A stretch of DNA of 64,000 nucleotides from NCBI RefSeq assembly GCF_900111835.1, contig NZ_FOJP01000001.1, positions 310,001-374,000 on the forward strand, written 5' to 3'. This document shows, piece by piece, positions 44,049 to 52,311 of this stretch. This DNA is from Metapseudomonas otitidis. Lineage in GTDB: Bacteria > Pseudomonadota > Gammaproteobacteria > Pseudomonadales > Pseudomonadaceae. The stretch's first letter is position 1. Each line of letters starts with the position of its first letter. The notes under the pieces are model-generated. The model ran no database searches and was not told where the DNA came from. It saw only the letters and a program-made list of their open reading frames with translations. The position numbers were made by a program, and so were the translations under genes.

Positions 44049-46007
44049 TCACGCCACCTCCATGGACGCTTTGGCGGCGGCCGGTTTCTTCACCTCGGCC
44101 GGGGCCTCGATGAGCACGTCGGCCACCAGTTCGGCGATGTCCTTGATCTCCGGGCGCGGGGCGACCACGCCTTCGAGCATCGCGGTGCACTGCGGGCAAC
44201 CGACGGCCACCAGTTCGGCGCCGGTTTCCTTTATGTCCACCATGCGCATGTCGGGAATCCGCTGCTTGCCGGGGATGTCGGTGATCGGTGCGCCGCCACC
44301 ACCGCCACAGCAGCGGGAGCGGAAGCCGGAGCGTTCCATTTCCTTCACTTCGATGCCGATGGCCTTGAGCACGGCGCGGGGCGCTTCGTACTCGCCGTTG
44401 TAGCGGCCGAGGTAGCAGGGGTCGTGGTAGGTCACGCTGCCGGCCTTGCTCTGGCCGAGGTTCAGCGCGCCGCCACGCACCAGCTCGTCGATGAAGGTGG
44501 TGTGGTGCAGGACGTCGTAGTGACCGCCAAGGGCGCCGTACTCGTTCTTCAGCACGTGGAAGCTGTGGGGGTCGCAGCTGACGATGCGCTTGAAGCGGTA
44601 CTTGGCCAGGGTGGCGATGTTGCGCTTGGCGAGGGTCTGGAAGGTGGCTTCGTCACCCAGGCGCCGAGCCACATCACCGCTGTCGCGCTCTTCCAGGCCG
44701 AGCACGGCGAAGTCGACGTTGGCGGCCTTGAGCACTTTCACGAAGGCGCGCAGGGTGCGCTGGTTGCGCATGTCGAAGGCTCCGTCGCCGACCCAGAACA
44801 GCACGTCCGCCTGCTGCTTGTCGCTCATCAGCGGCAGGTTCAGGTCGGCCGCCCAGTTCAGCCGGCCGCCGGGGGCGAAGCCGCCGGGGTTGTCGGTGGC
44901 GATGAGGTTTTCCAGCACCTCGGCACCCTTGTTCGGGGTCGCGCCCTTCTCCAGGGTCAGGTGGCGGCGCATGTCGACGATGGCGTCGACGTGCTCGATC
45001 ATCATCGGGCACTCCTCGACACAGGCGCGGCAGGTGGTGCAGGACCACAGGGTCTCGGCATCCACCAGGGCCTTGCCCTCCAGGGACACGATGGGCTGGT
45101 GCGGGCCGCCGCTGTGCTCACCCAGGGCCTTGCCGGGGTAAGGGCTGCCGGCGAAGGAGGCGTCGTTGCCGCCGGCCAGGCCGATGACCATGTCCTGGAT
45201 CAGCTTCTTCGGGTTCAGCGGCTGGCCGGCGGCGAAGGCCGGGCACATGGCCTCGCACTTGCCGCACTGCACGCAGGCGTCGAAACCGAGCAACTGGTTC
45301 CAGGTGAAGTCGGTGGGTTTCTCCACGCCCAGCGGGGCGCTCGGGTCGGTCAGGTCCAGGGCCTTGAGGCCGGTGGAGCGGCCGCCACCGAAGCGTTCGG
45401 CGCGGCGGTGCCAGGCCAGGTGCAGGGCCCCGGCGAAGGCGTGCTTCATCGGCCCGCCCCAGGTCATGCCGAAGAACAGCTCGGACACGCCCCAGGCCAC
45501 GCCCACGGCGAGGAGGGCCGCGAGGAACCAGCCGCCGAAGCCGGCCGGGAGGATGCCGGCCACCGGCAGGGTGGCGATGAAGAAGCTCGCGGAGAACATC
45601 AGCAGGCTCTTCGGCAGGCGCATCCACGGGCCCTTGGACAGCCGCGCCGGCGGGTTGCGCCGGCGCTTGGCGACGAACAGGGCGCCGACGAACATCAGCG
45701 CCGTGGCCGCCAGCAGGGCGAAGCCGAGGATGCGGCTGTGCAGGCCGAAGCCATGCACCAGGATCGCCAGCAGCGCCGCCAGGACGAAGCCGCCGGCGGT
45801 GGCGACGTGGGTCTTGGACATGTACTTGTCGCGCTCGACCACGTGGTGCAGGTCCACCAGGTAGCGGCGCGGCATCTTCATCAGCCCGCCGAGCCAGTCG
45901 ACCTGCGACGGGCGGCCCCGGCGCCACATGAGGAATCGCTTCGCGGCGCCGAGCACGGCCAGGCCGAGGGCGGTGAAGAGCAGGAGGGGAAGAATCGTGT
46001 TCAGCAT
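44049..46007 (-). CDS. dgcB: Dimethylglycine demethylase subunit DgcB (Fe-S, membrane-bound)
   Basis: A 652-aa protein with three to four N-terminal membrane helices (about residues 4-22, 65-85, 95-112 and 140-175). Two 4Fe-4S ferredoxin-like clusters follow (CVQCGKCEAMCP near residue 251 and CTTCRACVEECP near residue 330), then C-terminal cysteine-rich CCG domains, including DPCYLGRYN and CCGGGGG. This is the heterodisulfide-reductase-like architecture of DgcB, which works with DgcA in removing a methyl group from dimethylglycine. It starts 92 nt after dgcA, with a REP-type hairpin in the gap. Confidence 0.93.
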   Translation of the reverse strand: MLNTILPLLLFTALGLAVLGAAKRFLMWRRGRPSQVDWLGGLMKMPRRYLVDLHHVVERDKYMSKTHVATAGGFVLAALLAILVHGFGLHSRILGFALLAATALMFVGALFVAKRRRNPPARLSKGPWMRLPKSLLMFSASFFIATLPVAGILPAGFGGWFLAALLAVGVAWGVSELFFGMTWGGPMKHAFAGALHLAWHRRAERFGGGRSTGLKALDLTDPSAPLGVEKPTDFTWNQLLGFDACVQCGKCEAMCPAFAAGQPLNPKKLIQDMVIGLAGGNDASFAGSPYPGKALGEHSGGPHQPIVSLEGKALVDAETLWSCTTCRACVEECPMMIEHVDAIVDMRRHLTLEKGATPNKGAEVLENLIATDNPGGFAPGGRLNWAADLNLPLMSDKQQADVLFWVGDGAFDMRNQRTLRAFVKVLKAANVDFAVLGLEERDSGDVARRLGDEATFQTLAKRNIATLAKYRFKRIVSCDPHSFHVLKNEYGALGGHYDVLHHTTFIDELVRGGALNLGQSKAGSVTYHDPCYLGRYNGEYEAPRAVLKAIGIEVKEMERSGFRSRCCGGGGGAPITDIPGKQRIPDMRMVDIKETGAELVAVGCPQCTAMLEGVVAPRPEIKDIAELVADVLIEAPAEVKKPAAAKASMEVA

Positions 46008-46051
46008 TGCTGGTCTCCCTACGGGACCGGGTGAACGCGGGGAGGATGCGC

Positions 46052-46082
46052 GGGAGGGGATTCGCTTCGCTCACCCCATCCC
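46052..46082 (-). repeat. REP-type hairpin between dgcA and dgcB
   Basis: GGGAGGGGATTCGCTTCGCTCACCCCATCCC: the CGCTTCGCTCA core and the flanking GGGGAT/ATCCCC-like arms place it in the same class as 41618-41648 and 55496-55532. It lies within the dgc operon. Confidence 0.6.
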
Positions 46083-46099
46083 GCGTCTACCTGGCGGCG

Positions 46100-48160
46100 T
46101 CAGAAGTCCTTGCACAGGCGCAGGGCGTCGTAGATCGCCGCGTGCACGTTGCGGGGGGCGCCACAGTCGCCGATGCGGAATAGCAGGTAACCGTCACCGG
46201 GCTCGCTGAGGCAGGGCTGCGGCTGGATGGCGAACAGGGCGTCGACGTCGATCTGGCCCTTGTTGCGCGAGCCTTGCTTGAGTGCGTAGTACAGCGTCTC
46301 GTCCGGGCGTACGCCGTTCTCGATGACGATCTGGTCCACCACGCGCTCCTCGCGGGCGCCGGTGTACTCGTTCTCCAGCACGGCCACCACCTTGTCGCCC
46401 TCGCGGTAGACCTTCTCCAGCACCAGGTCGCCGGTCATGATCACTTCCTTCGGGTACAGGCTGCGGTAGTAGGTCGGGAAGGTGGTGCCACCCATGGCGA
46501 CGCCGGGCTTGGTGTCGTCGGTGACGATCTCCACCTGGGCGCCCTTCTCGGACAGGTAGTCCGCTGCGGACATGCCGCCGAACTCGCAGATGGTGTCGTA
46601 GACCAGCACGTTCTTGCCGGGCTCCACCTTGCCTTCGAGGATGTCCCAGGCGCTCACCACCAGGCCGTCGGCCGCACCCCAGTGCTCGTTCTGCTCGATG
46701 AAGGGGTGGCCGCCGTTGGCCAGCACCACGATGTCGGGCTTGAGGTCGAGGATGGTGGCCGGATCAGCGGCGGTGCCCAGGCGCAGGTCGACGCCGAGGC
46801 GGGCGATCTCCAGCTGGTACCAGCGGGTGATGCCGGCGATCTGGTCGCGCTGCGGGGCCTTGGCGGCGAGGGTGATCTGGCCACCGAGCTGGTCCTTCTT
46901 CTCGAACAGGGTCACGTCGTGGCCGCGCTCGGCCGCCACGCGGGCCGCTTCCATGCCGGCGGGGCCGCCGCCGACGATGACCACCTTGCGCTTCTTGCCG
47001 GTGGTCTTCTCGATGATGTGCGGAACGCCCATGTACTCGCGGGTGGTGGCGGCGTTCTGGATGCACAGCACGTCCAGGCCCTGGTACTGGCGGTCGATGC
47101 AGTAGTTGGCGCCGACGCACTGCTTGATCTGGTCCACCTGGCCCATCTTGATCTTGGCGATCAGGTGCGGGTCGGCGATGTGGGCGCGGGTCATGCCGAC
47201 CATGTCCACGTAGCCGCCTTCGAGGATGCGGGTGGCCTGGTTCGGGTCCTTGATGTTCTGCGCATGCAGCACCGGGACGTTGACCACTTCCTTGATGCCG
47301 GCCGCCAGGTGCAGGAAGGGCTCCGGCGGGAAGCTCATGTTGGGGATGACGTTGGCCAGGGTGTTGTGGGTGTCGGCGCCGGAGCCGACCACGCCGATGA
47401 AGTCCAGCATGCCGGTGTCGCTGTAGTACTTGGCGATCTGCTTCATGTCCTCGTGGGACAGGCCGTCGGGGTGGAACTCGTCACCGGAGATGCGCAGGCC
47501 GACGCAGAAGTCGGGGCCGACTTCCTCGCGCACGGCCTTGAGCACTTCCAGGCCGAACTTCATGCGGCCTTCGAAGGTGCCGCCCCATTCGTCGGTGCGC
47601 TTGTTGACGCGGGGGCTCCAGAACTGGTCGATCATGTGCTGGTGCACGGCGGACAGCTCGACGCCATCCAGCCCGCCGGCCTTGGCGCGGCGCGCGGCCT
47701 GGGCGAAGTCACCGATGACGCGCCAGATCTCTTCCACCTCGATGGTCTTGCAGGTGGCGCGGTGCACGGGCTCGCGGATGCCCGACGGGGACATCAGGGT
47801 CGGCCAGTTGTAGCCGTCCCAGCGCGAGCGCCGGCCCATGTGGGTTATCTGGATCATGATCTTGGCGCCGTGCTTGTGCATGGCGTCGGCGAGGTTCTGG
47901 AAGTGCGGGATGATGCGGTCGGTGGACAGGTTCACCGAGCTCCACCACTGCTGCGGGCTGTCGGTGGAGACCACCGACGAGCCGCCGCAGATGGCCAGGC
48001 CGATGCCGCCCTTGGCCTTCTCCTCGTAGTAGCGGATGTAGCGCTCGGTGGTCATGCCGCCGTCGGTGGCGATCACCTCGGCGTGAGCGGTGGAAAGCAC
48101 GCGGTTGCGGATGGTCAGCTTGCCGATCTGGATCGGCTGGAACATTGCTTCGAAGGCCAT
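46100..48160 (-). CDS. dgcA: Dimethylglycine demethylase subunit DgcA (OYE-type flavoprotein)
   Basis: A 686-aa fusion like trimethylamine dehydrogenase. An N-terminal FMN TIM barrel (about 1-370; FQPIQIGKLTIRNRVLSTAHAEV, HMGRRSRWDGYNWPTLMSPS) is followed by a linker with cysteines (QCVGANYCIDRQYQGLDVLC) that may ligate an Fe-S cluster, then an FAD/NAD-binding region (VVIVGGGPAGMEAARVAAERG near residue 390). It demethylates dimethylglycine to sarcosine, passing electrons to DgcB and EtfAB. It starts 15 nt after the small DUF5943 gene. Confidence 0.94.
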   Translation of the reverse strand: MAFEAMFQPIQIGKLTIRNRVLSTAHAEVIATDGGMTTERYIRYYEEKAKGGIGLAICGGSSVVSTDSPQQWWSSVNLSTDRIIPHFQNLADAMHKHGAKIMIQITHMGRRSRWDGYNWPTLMSPSGIREPVHRATCKTIEVEEIWRVIGDFAQAARRAKAGGLDGVELSAVHQHMIDQFWSPRVNKRTDEWGGTFEGRMKFGLEVLKAVREEVGPDFCVGLRISGDEFHPDGLSHEDMKQIAKYYSDTGMLDFIGVVGSGADTHNTLANVIPNMSFPPEPFLHLAAGIKEVVNVPVLHAQNIKDPNQATRILEGGYVDMVGMTRAHIADPHLIAKIKMGQVDQIKQCVGANYCIDRQYQGLDVLCIQNAATTREYMGVPHIIEKTTGKKRKVVIVGGGPAGMEAARVAAERGHDVTLFEKKDQLGGQITLAAKAPQRDQIAGITRWYQLEIARLGVDLRLGTAADPATILDLKPDIVVLANGGHPFIEQNEHWGAADGLVVSAWDILEGKVEPGKNVLVYDTICEFGGMSAADYLSEKGAQVEIVTDDTKPGVAMGGTTFPTYYRSLYPKEVIMTGDLVLEKVYREGDKVVAVLENEYTGAREERVVDQIVIENGVRPDETLYYALKQGSRNKGQIDVDALFAIQPQPCLSEPGDGYLLFRIGDCGAPRNVHAAIYDALRLCKDF

Positions 48161-48175
48161 GGTGCGTGCTCCGGC

Positions 48176-48706
48176 TTACAGGGGTTTGACGGTGAACAGG
48201 CCGTCGTCGTGGCCTTCTTCCGAGCCGCTGTAGACCTGCTCGGCGACGGTACGAAGGCTGCTGCCACGGGCGGCGAGGATCTGGTCCATGGCGCCGGCGA
48301 ACCAGCCGGTGAACATGTAGTCCACTTTGCGGCCGACCTTGCCGTAGACGTAGACGAAGGCGGAGTGCTTGAGCTTGACGCTGGCGGTGCCCTTGTCGAG
48401 GTCGATGTCCTGGATCTGGAACAGGCCCCAGCCGCGCTGGGACAGGCGCTTCATGTAGTGCTCGAACACCGCCACGCCTTCCAGGCCGTGGCATTCGGCC
48501 TCCTTCTCGCACCAGTGCCAGGCGGACTTGTAGCCGGCCTTGTAGAGGATTTCGGCGTAGCGCTCCGGGCCCAGCTCGGCTTCGATGCCCATGTGGTTGT
48601 TGACGAAGAAGTGGCGCGGCACATAGAGCATCGGCAGGGCGTCGGTGGTCCAGACGCCGGTCTCGCTGTCGACTTCGATGGGCAGTTCAGGGGCGTGTTT
48701 GGCCAT
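48176..48706 (-). CDS. DUF5943-family protein upstream of dgcA
   Basis: A 176-aa soluble protein conserved next to dgcA in Pseudomonas (PA5397 position). It has YMFTGWFAGAMDQILAARGSS near residues 130-150 and WHWCEKEAECHGLEG near residues 62-76. The overall pattern resembles V4R-like ligand-binding domains of the 4-vinyl-reductase type, but I would not press this. The conserved Cys65, Cys72 and several His could bind a cofactor or metal. Function is unknown; the operon position implies a role in dimethylglycine or betaine breakdown, or in cofactor delivery. Confidence 0.82.
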   Translation of the reverse strand: MAKHAPELPIEVDSETGVWTTDALPMLYVPRHFFVNNHMGIEAELGPERYAEILYKAGYKSAWHWCEKEAECHGLEGVAVFEHYMKRLSQRGWGLFQIQDIDLDKGTASVKLKHSAFVYVYGKVGRKVDYMFTGWFAGAMDQILAARGSSLRTVAEQVYSGSEEGHDDGLFTVKPL

Positions 48707-48737
48707 GTGGATAACTCCGAATTCAGGTCAGGTATCG

Positions 48738-48817
48738 GGCGGATGGCGCTTCAGTCATCCGCCGCAGAGATGAGCCACCGCGCGGTGGGGTGGTGGATGA
48801 AAAAAGCGTCATCCACC
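48738..48817. repeat. Two tandem related hairpins between the dipeptidase and DUF5943 genes
   Basis: GGCGGATG - 10 nt - CATCCGCC (48738-48763) and GGTGGATG - 10 nt - CATCCACC (48792-48817), 54 bp apart, differing by one compensated pair. They lie inside the dgc operon and belong to a distinct REP class. Confidence 0.72.
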
Positions 48818-48846
48818 CTACGATTCGTGTTCGGTTCCGGCTGGCG

Positions 48847-49824
48847 TCATTCGCCCCAGACGTCCTTCAGGACATTCACCCAGTTCTCGCCCATGATCTT
48901 GCGCACCACGCGTTCGCTGTGGCCGCGCTTGAGCAGGGTCTCGGTGAGGTTGGGGAACTCGCCCACGGTGCGGATGCCCAGGGGGTTCACGATCTTCCCG
49001 AAGTTGGTCAGGCGGCGGGCGTAGCCCTTGTCGTGGGTCAGGTACTCGAAGAAGTCCTGGCCGTGGCCCTGGGTGAAGTCGGTGCCGATGCCGATGGCGT
49101 CCTCGCCGACGATGTTCATCACGTACTCGATGGCTTCGGCGTAGTCGTCGATGGTGGAGTCGATGCCCTTGGCGAGGAACGGCGCGAACATGGTCACGCC
49201 GACGAAGCCGCCGTGGTCGGCGATGAACTTCAGTTCTTCATCGGACTTGTTGCGCGGGTGTTCCTTCAGGCCGGAAGGCAGGCAGTGGGAGTAGCAGACG
49301 GGCTTCTTCGATTCGAGGATGACTTCCTCGGAGGTCTTGGAGCCGACGTGGGAGAGGTCGCACATGATGCCGACGCGGTTCATCTCCGCGACGATCTCGC
49401 GACCGAAGCCGGAGAGGCCGCCGTCGCGCTCGTAGCAGCCGGTGCCCACGAGGTTCTGGGTGTTGTAGCACATCTGCACGATGCCCACGCCGAGCTGCTT
49501 GAACACCTCCACGTAGCCGATCTGGTCCTCGAACGCGTGGGCGTTCTGGAAGCCGTAGAGGATGCCGGTCTTGCCCTGTTCCTTGGCCTTGCGGATGTCG
49601 GCGGTGGTGCGCACCGGGATGACCAGGTCGCTGTTCTCGCGGATCAGGTTGTTGCTGGCGACGATGTTGTTCACCGTGGCCTGGAAGCCTTCCCACACGG
49701 AGACGGTGCAGTTGGCAGCGGTCAGGCCGCCCTTGCGCATGTCTTCGAAGAGTTCGCGGTTCCACTTGGCGATGATCAGGCCATCGATGACGATGCTGTC
49801 GGCGTGCAGTTCGGCTGGGCTCAT
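48847..49824 (-). CDS. Renal-type membrane dipeptidase family protein (first gene of the dgc operon)
   Basis: A 325-aa M19-family metallohydrolase. Zinc-site features are VIDGLIIAKWNR near the N terminus (the usual DGHND is altered), CYNTQNLVGTGCYERDGGLSGFG near residue 118, MCDLSHVGSKTSEEVI near residue 155, SHCLPSGL near residue 178, and GIGTDFTQGHG near residue 248. The altered N-terminal His-x-Asp (here DGLIIAK) suggests a changed metal site or a non-peptidase substrate. It corresponds to PA5396 and opens the dgc operon, with AGGGGA before the ATG at 49824. Role in betaine catabolism is unknown. Confidence 0.87.
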   Translation of the reverse strand: MSPAELHADSIVIDGLIIAKWNRELFEDMRKGGLTAANCTVSVWEGFQATVNNIVASNNLIRENSDLVIPVRTTADIRKAKEQGKTGILYGFQNAHAFEDQIGYVEVFKQLGVGIVQMCYNTQNLVGTGCYERDGGLSGFGREIVAEMNRVGIMCDLSHVGSKTSEEVILESKKPVCYSHCLPSGLKEHPRNKSDEELKFIADHGGFVGVTMFAPFLAKGIDSTIDDYAEAIEYVMNIVGEDAIGIGTDFTQGHGQDFFEYLTHDKGYARRLTNFGKIVNPLGIRTVGEFPNLTETLLKRGHSERVVRKIMGENWVNVLKDVWGE

Positions 49825-50278
49825 CAGGCTGTCCCCTTGGTGTCGGGCGCGCCGAATCGGTTGCCGGCGCTTTGAAGGGAGCATATCCCCGGGGCTTTGG
49901 GCGCTATCGCGCAAAAGCGACCGGGGTATTGCCGAAAGCGTCAAGCCGGTCGCGGATAGGCATGCGGGGTTCGGCGAGGCGGCGCCTCGTGGCGGGCCGT
50001 GCGTCCGGCATCCGCCGATGGGGCTGCGGGGCATCTATATAAGAAGGTGGCGGCAAGTCGCCCGGCGTCGGTTTCAGCATGCACAGGGTCGCTGAGGTGC
50101 AATTTCCCAGGCGCAGGGATGGCAAGCTCGCGTAATGCCCCGGACCCGTGCGCGAAGACGTGCGGTCCCGGCAACAGGGTGGCAACCGGCCCGCGTACCG
50201 TGGCGGTCGGCGCTGCCGCAGCCGAAACCTCCAGGCCCAGGCGCTCAGCGCCCGGCCTGTGGAGCCGAGGAACGCTGT
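49825..50278. promoter_or_regulatory. Divergent promoter region between the dgc and fds operons
   Basis: A 454-bp non-coding region. The dgc side carries the 21-bp direct repeat at 49912-49942. On the fds side I see no clear repeat; a TCTATATAAG stretch at 50034-50043 is the most AT-rich part and may hold a promoter. Confidence 0.5.
49912..49942 (-). promoter_or_regulatory. Direct repeat upstream of the dgc operon (candidate GbdR site)
   Basis: Minus strand: GACGCTTTCG (49933-49942) and GTCGCTTTTG (49912-49921), same orientation, exactly 21 bp apart and 88 bp upstream of the first gene. They match the half-sites before gbdR. Confidence 0.5.
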
Positions 50279-50761
50279 ATGCCTGATGAGACGCTTCACC
50301 TGCCTCTGATTCAGCGCGTGCTGGCGCGGGAGAAGGACACCCCCGGTGCCCTGCTGCCGATCCTACATGCCATCCAGGAGGGCGCCGGCTACATTCCCGC
50401 CCTCGCCATCCCCGAGATCGCCCACGCCCTCAACCTCAGCCAGGCCGAGGTCCACGGGGTGATCAGCTTCTACCACGACTTCCGCACCGCCCCGCCGGCA
50501 CGCCACACCGTGCGCCTGTGCCGCGCCGAGTCCTGCCAGAGCCGGGGCGCCGAAGCCCTGGCGGCGCAACTGCGCGAGCAACTGCAGCTGGACGACCACG
50601 GCACCCTTGCCGATGGCCGCGTCAGCCTGCGCCCGGTCTATTGCCTGGGCGCCTGCGCCTGCTCCCCGGCGGTCGAGGTGGACGGCAAGGTCCACGCCCG
50701 GCTGACCCCTGAACGCCTGCACGCGCTGGTGCAGGGTTGCCTGGAGGACGGCTCATGCTGA
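50279..50761 (+). CDS. fdsG: NAD-dependent formate dehydrogenase gamma subunit
   Basis: A 160-aa NuoE-like thioredoxin-fold subunit carrying a [2Fe-2S] cluster. Cys ligands are in CRAESCQSRG near residue 81 and CLGACACSPA near residue 122. It feeds electrons toward the FMN subunit. The start at 50279 (MPDETLHLP) was chosen; the long open frame upstream is GC-driven. Its stop overlaps the fdsB ATG. First gene of fdsG-fdsB-fdsA-fdsD. Confidence 0.92.
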   Translation: MPDETLHLPLIQRVLAREKDTPGALLPILHAIQEGAGYIPALAIPEIAHALNLSQAEVHGVISFYHDFRTAPPARHTVRLCRAESCQSRGAEALAAQLREQLQLDDHGTLADGRVSLRPVYCLGACACSPAVEVDGKVHARLTPERLHALVQGCLEDGSC

Positions 50762-52311
50762 GGCTGTGCATCCCCTGTGATTCCGTCGCCCGCGCGGTGG
50801 GCGCCGATGCCGTGGCCGACGCCCTGGTGGCCGAGGCTGCGCGCCGGCAGCTGCCGCTGGAGGTGCGCCGCACCAGTTCCCGTGGCCTCTACTGGCTGGA
50901 GCCGCTGGTGGAGCTGGACGGGGCCGAGGGCCGCCAGGGCTTCGGCCCGGTCAGCGAAGCCGACGTGCCCGGCCTGCTCGACGCCCTGGCCGGTGACGGC
51001 CAGCATCCCCTGGCCCTGGGGGCGGTGGAGGAGCTGCCCTACCTGAAGAGCCAGCAGCGGCTGCTCTTCGCCCGTGCCGGCATCACCCGGCCGCTGTCCC
51101 TGGACGACTACCGTGCCCACGGCGGCTTCGAAGGCCTGGCCCGCGCCGTGGCGCTGAGCGGTGACGAGATCGTCACCGCGGTGCTGGATTCCGGCCTGCG
51201 GGGGCGCGGTGGTGCCGCCTTCCCCGCCGGCATCAAGTGGCGCACGGTGCGTGGCGCCATCGCCGAGCAGAAGTACGTGGTGTGCAACGCCGACGAGGGG
51301 GACTCCGGCACCTTCGCCGACCGCATGCTGATGGAGGGCGACCCCTTCCTGCTGATCGAGGGCATGGCCATCGCCGGCCTCGCCGTCGGCGCCAGCCAGG
51401 GCTACATCTACGTGCGCTCCGAGTACCCCCAGGCAGTGGAGGCCCTGCGCGGCGCCATCGCGCTGGCCCGTGATGCCGGCTACCTCGGTGCGGACGTGGC
51501 CGGCAGCGGCCGGCCCTTCGAGCTGGAGGTGCGAGTCGGCGCCGGGGCCTACATCTGCGGCGAGGAAACCGCGCTGCTGGACTCCCTGGAAGGCAAGCGC
51601 GGCGTGGTCCGCGCCAAGCCGCCGCTGCCGGCGCTGCAAGGCCTGTTCGGCCAGCCGACACTGGTGCACAACGTGCTGACGCTGACCTCGGTGCCGCTCA
51701 TCCTGGCCCGGGGCGCGGCGTTCTACCGTGACTTCGGCATGGGCCGTTCCCTGGGCACCATGCCCTTCCAGCTGGCCGGCAACGTCCGTCACGGCGGCCT
51801 GGTGGAGCGGGCCTTCGGCCTGACCCTGCGGGAGCTGATCGAGACCTACGGCGGCGGCTGCGCCAGTGGCCGGCCGGTGAAGGCCGCCCAGGTGGGCGGC
51901 CCCCTGGGGGCCTGGGTGCCGCCCGCGCAGTTCGACACCCCGCTGGACTACGAGGCCTTCGCCGCCATGGGCGCCATGCTCGGCCATGGTGGCGTGGTGG
52001 TGGCCGACGACAGCCTGGACATGGCGCAGATGGCGCGCTTCGCCCTGCAGTTCTGCGCCGAGGAGTCCTGCGGCAAGTGCACGCCCTGCCGCATCGGCTC
52101 GACCCGGGGCGTGGAAGTGGTGGACCGGCTGATCGCCGCCACTGAGATCACCGCCCGCGAGGAGCAGGCCCTGCTGCTGCAGGACCTCTGCGACACCATG
52201 ACCTACGGCTCGCTCTGTGCCCTCGGCGGGATGACCGCCTTCCCGGTCACCAGCGCCCTCAGGCACTTCCCCGCCGACTTCGGGCTGCCGCCCACGGAGG
52301 CTGAGCAATGA
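50755..52311 (+). CDS. fdsB: NAD-dependent formate dehydrogenase beta subunit
   Basis: A 518-aa NuoF-like flavoprotein. NAD site GRGGAAFPAGIKW near residue 150, FMN region CNADEGDSGTFADRMLMEGDP near residue 180, GAYICGEETALLDSLEG near residue 263, and the [4Fe-4S] motif EESCGKCTPCRIGSTRG near residue 437. It reduces NAD with electrons from formate. It overlaps both neighbours (7 nt with fdsG and 4 nt with fdsA), so the three are translationally coupled. Confidence 0.95.
   Translation: MLRLCIPCDSVARAVGADAVADALVAEAARRQLPLEVRRTSSRGLYWLEPLVELDGAEGRQGFGPVSEADVPGLLDALAGDGQHPLALGAVEELPYLKSQQRLLFARAGITRPLSLDDYRAHGGFEGLARAVALSGDEIVTAVLDSGLRGRGGAAFPAGIKWRTVRGAIAEQKYVVCNADEGDSGTFADRMLMEGDPFLLIEGMAIAGLAVGASQGYIYVRSEYPQAVEALRGAIALARDAGYLGADVAGSGRPFELEVRVGAGAYICGEETALLDSLEGKRGVVRAKPPLPALQGLFGQPTLVHNVLTLTSVPLILARGAAFYRDFGMGRSLGTMPFQLAGNVRHGGLVERAFGLTLRELIETYGGGCASGRPVKAAQVGGPLGAWVPPAQFDTPLDYEAFAAMGAMLGHGGVVVADDSLDMAQMARFALQFCAEESCGKCTPCRIGSTRGVEVVDRLIAATEITAREEQALLLQDLCDTMTYGSLCALGGMTAFPVTSALRHFPADFGLPPTEAEQ

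Noticed and set aside
46274-49024. 916-codon open frame on the plus strand opposite dgcA and its neighbours
   Set aside because: Antisense shadow of high-GC third-position bias: low-complexity G/A/V/H/L composition, no domains, fully covered by recognisable genes on the other strand.
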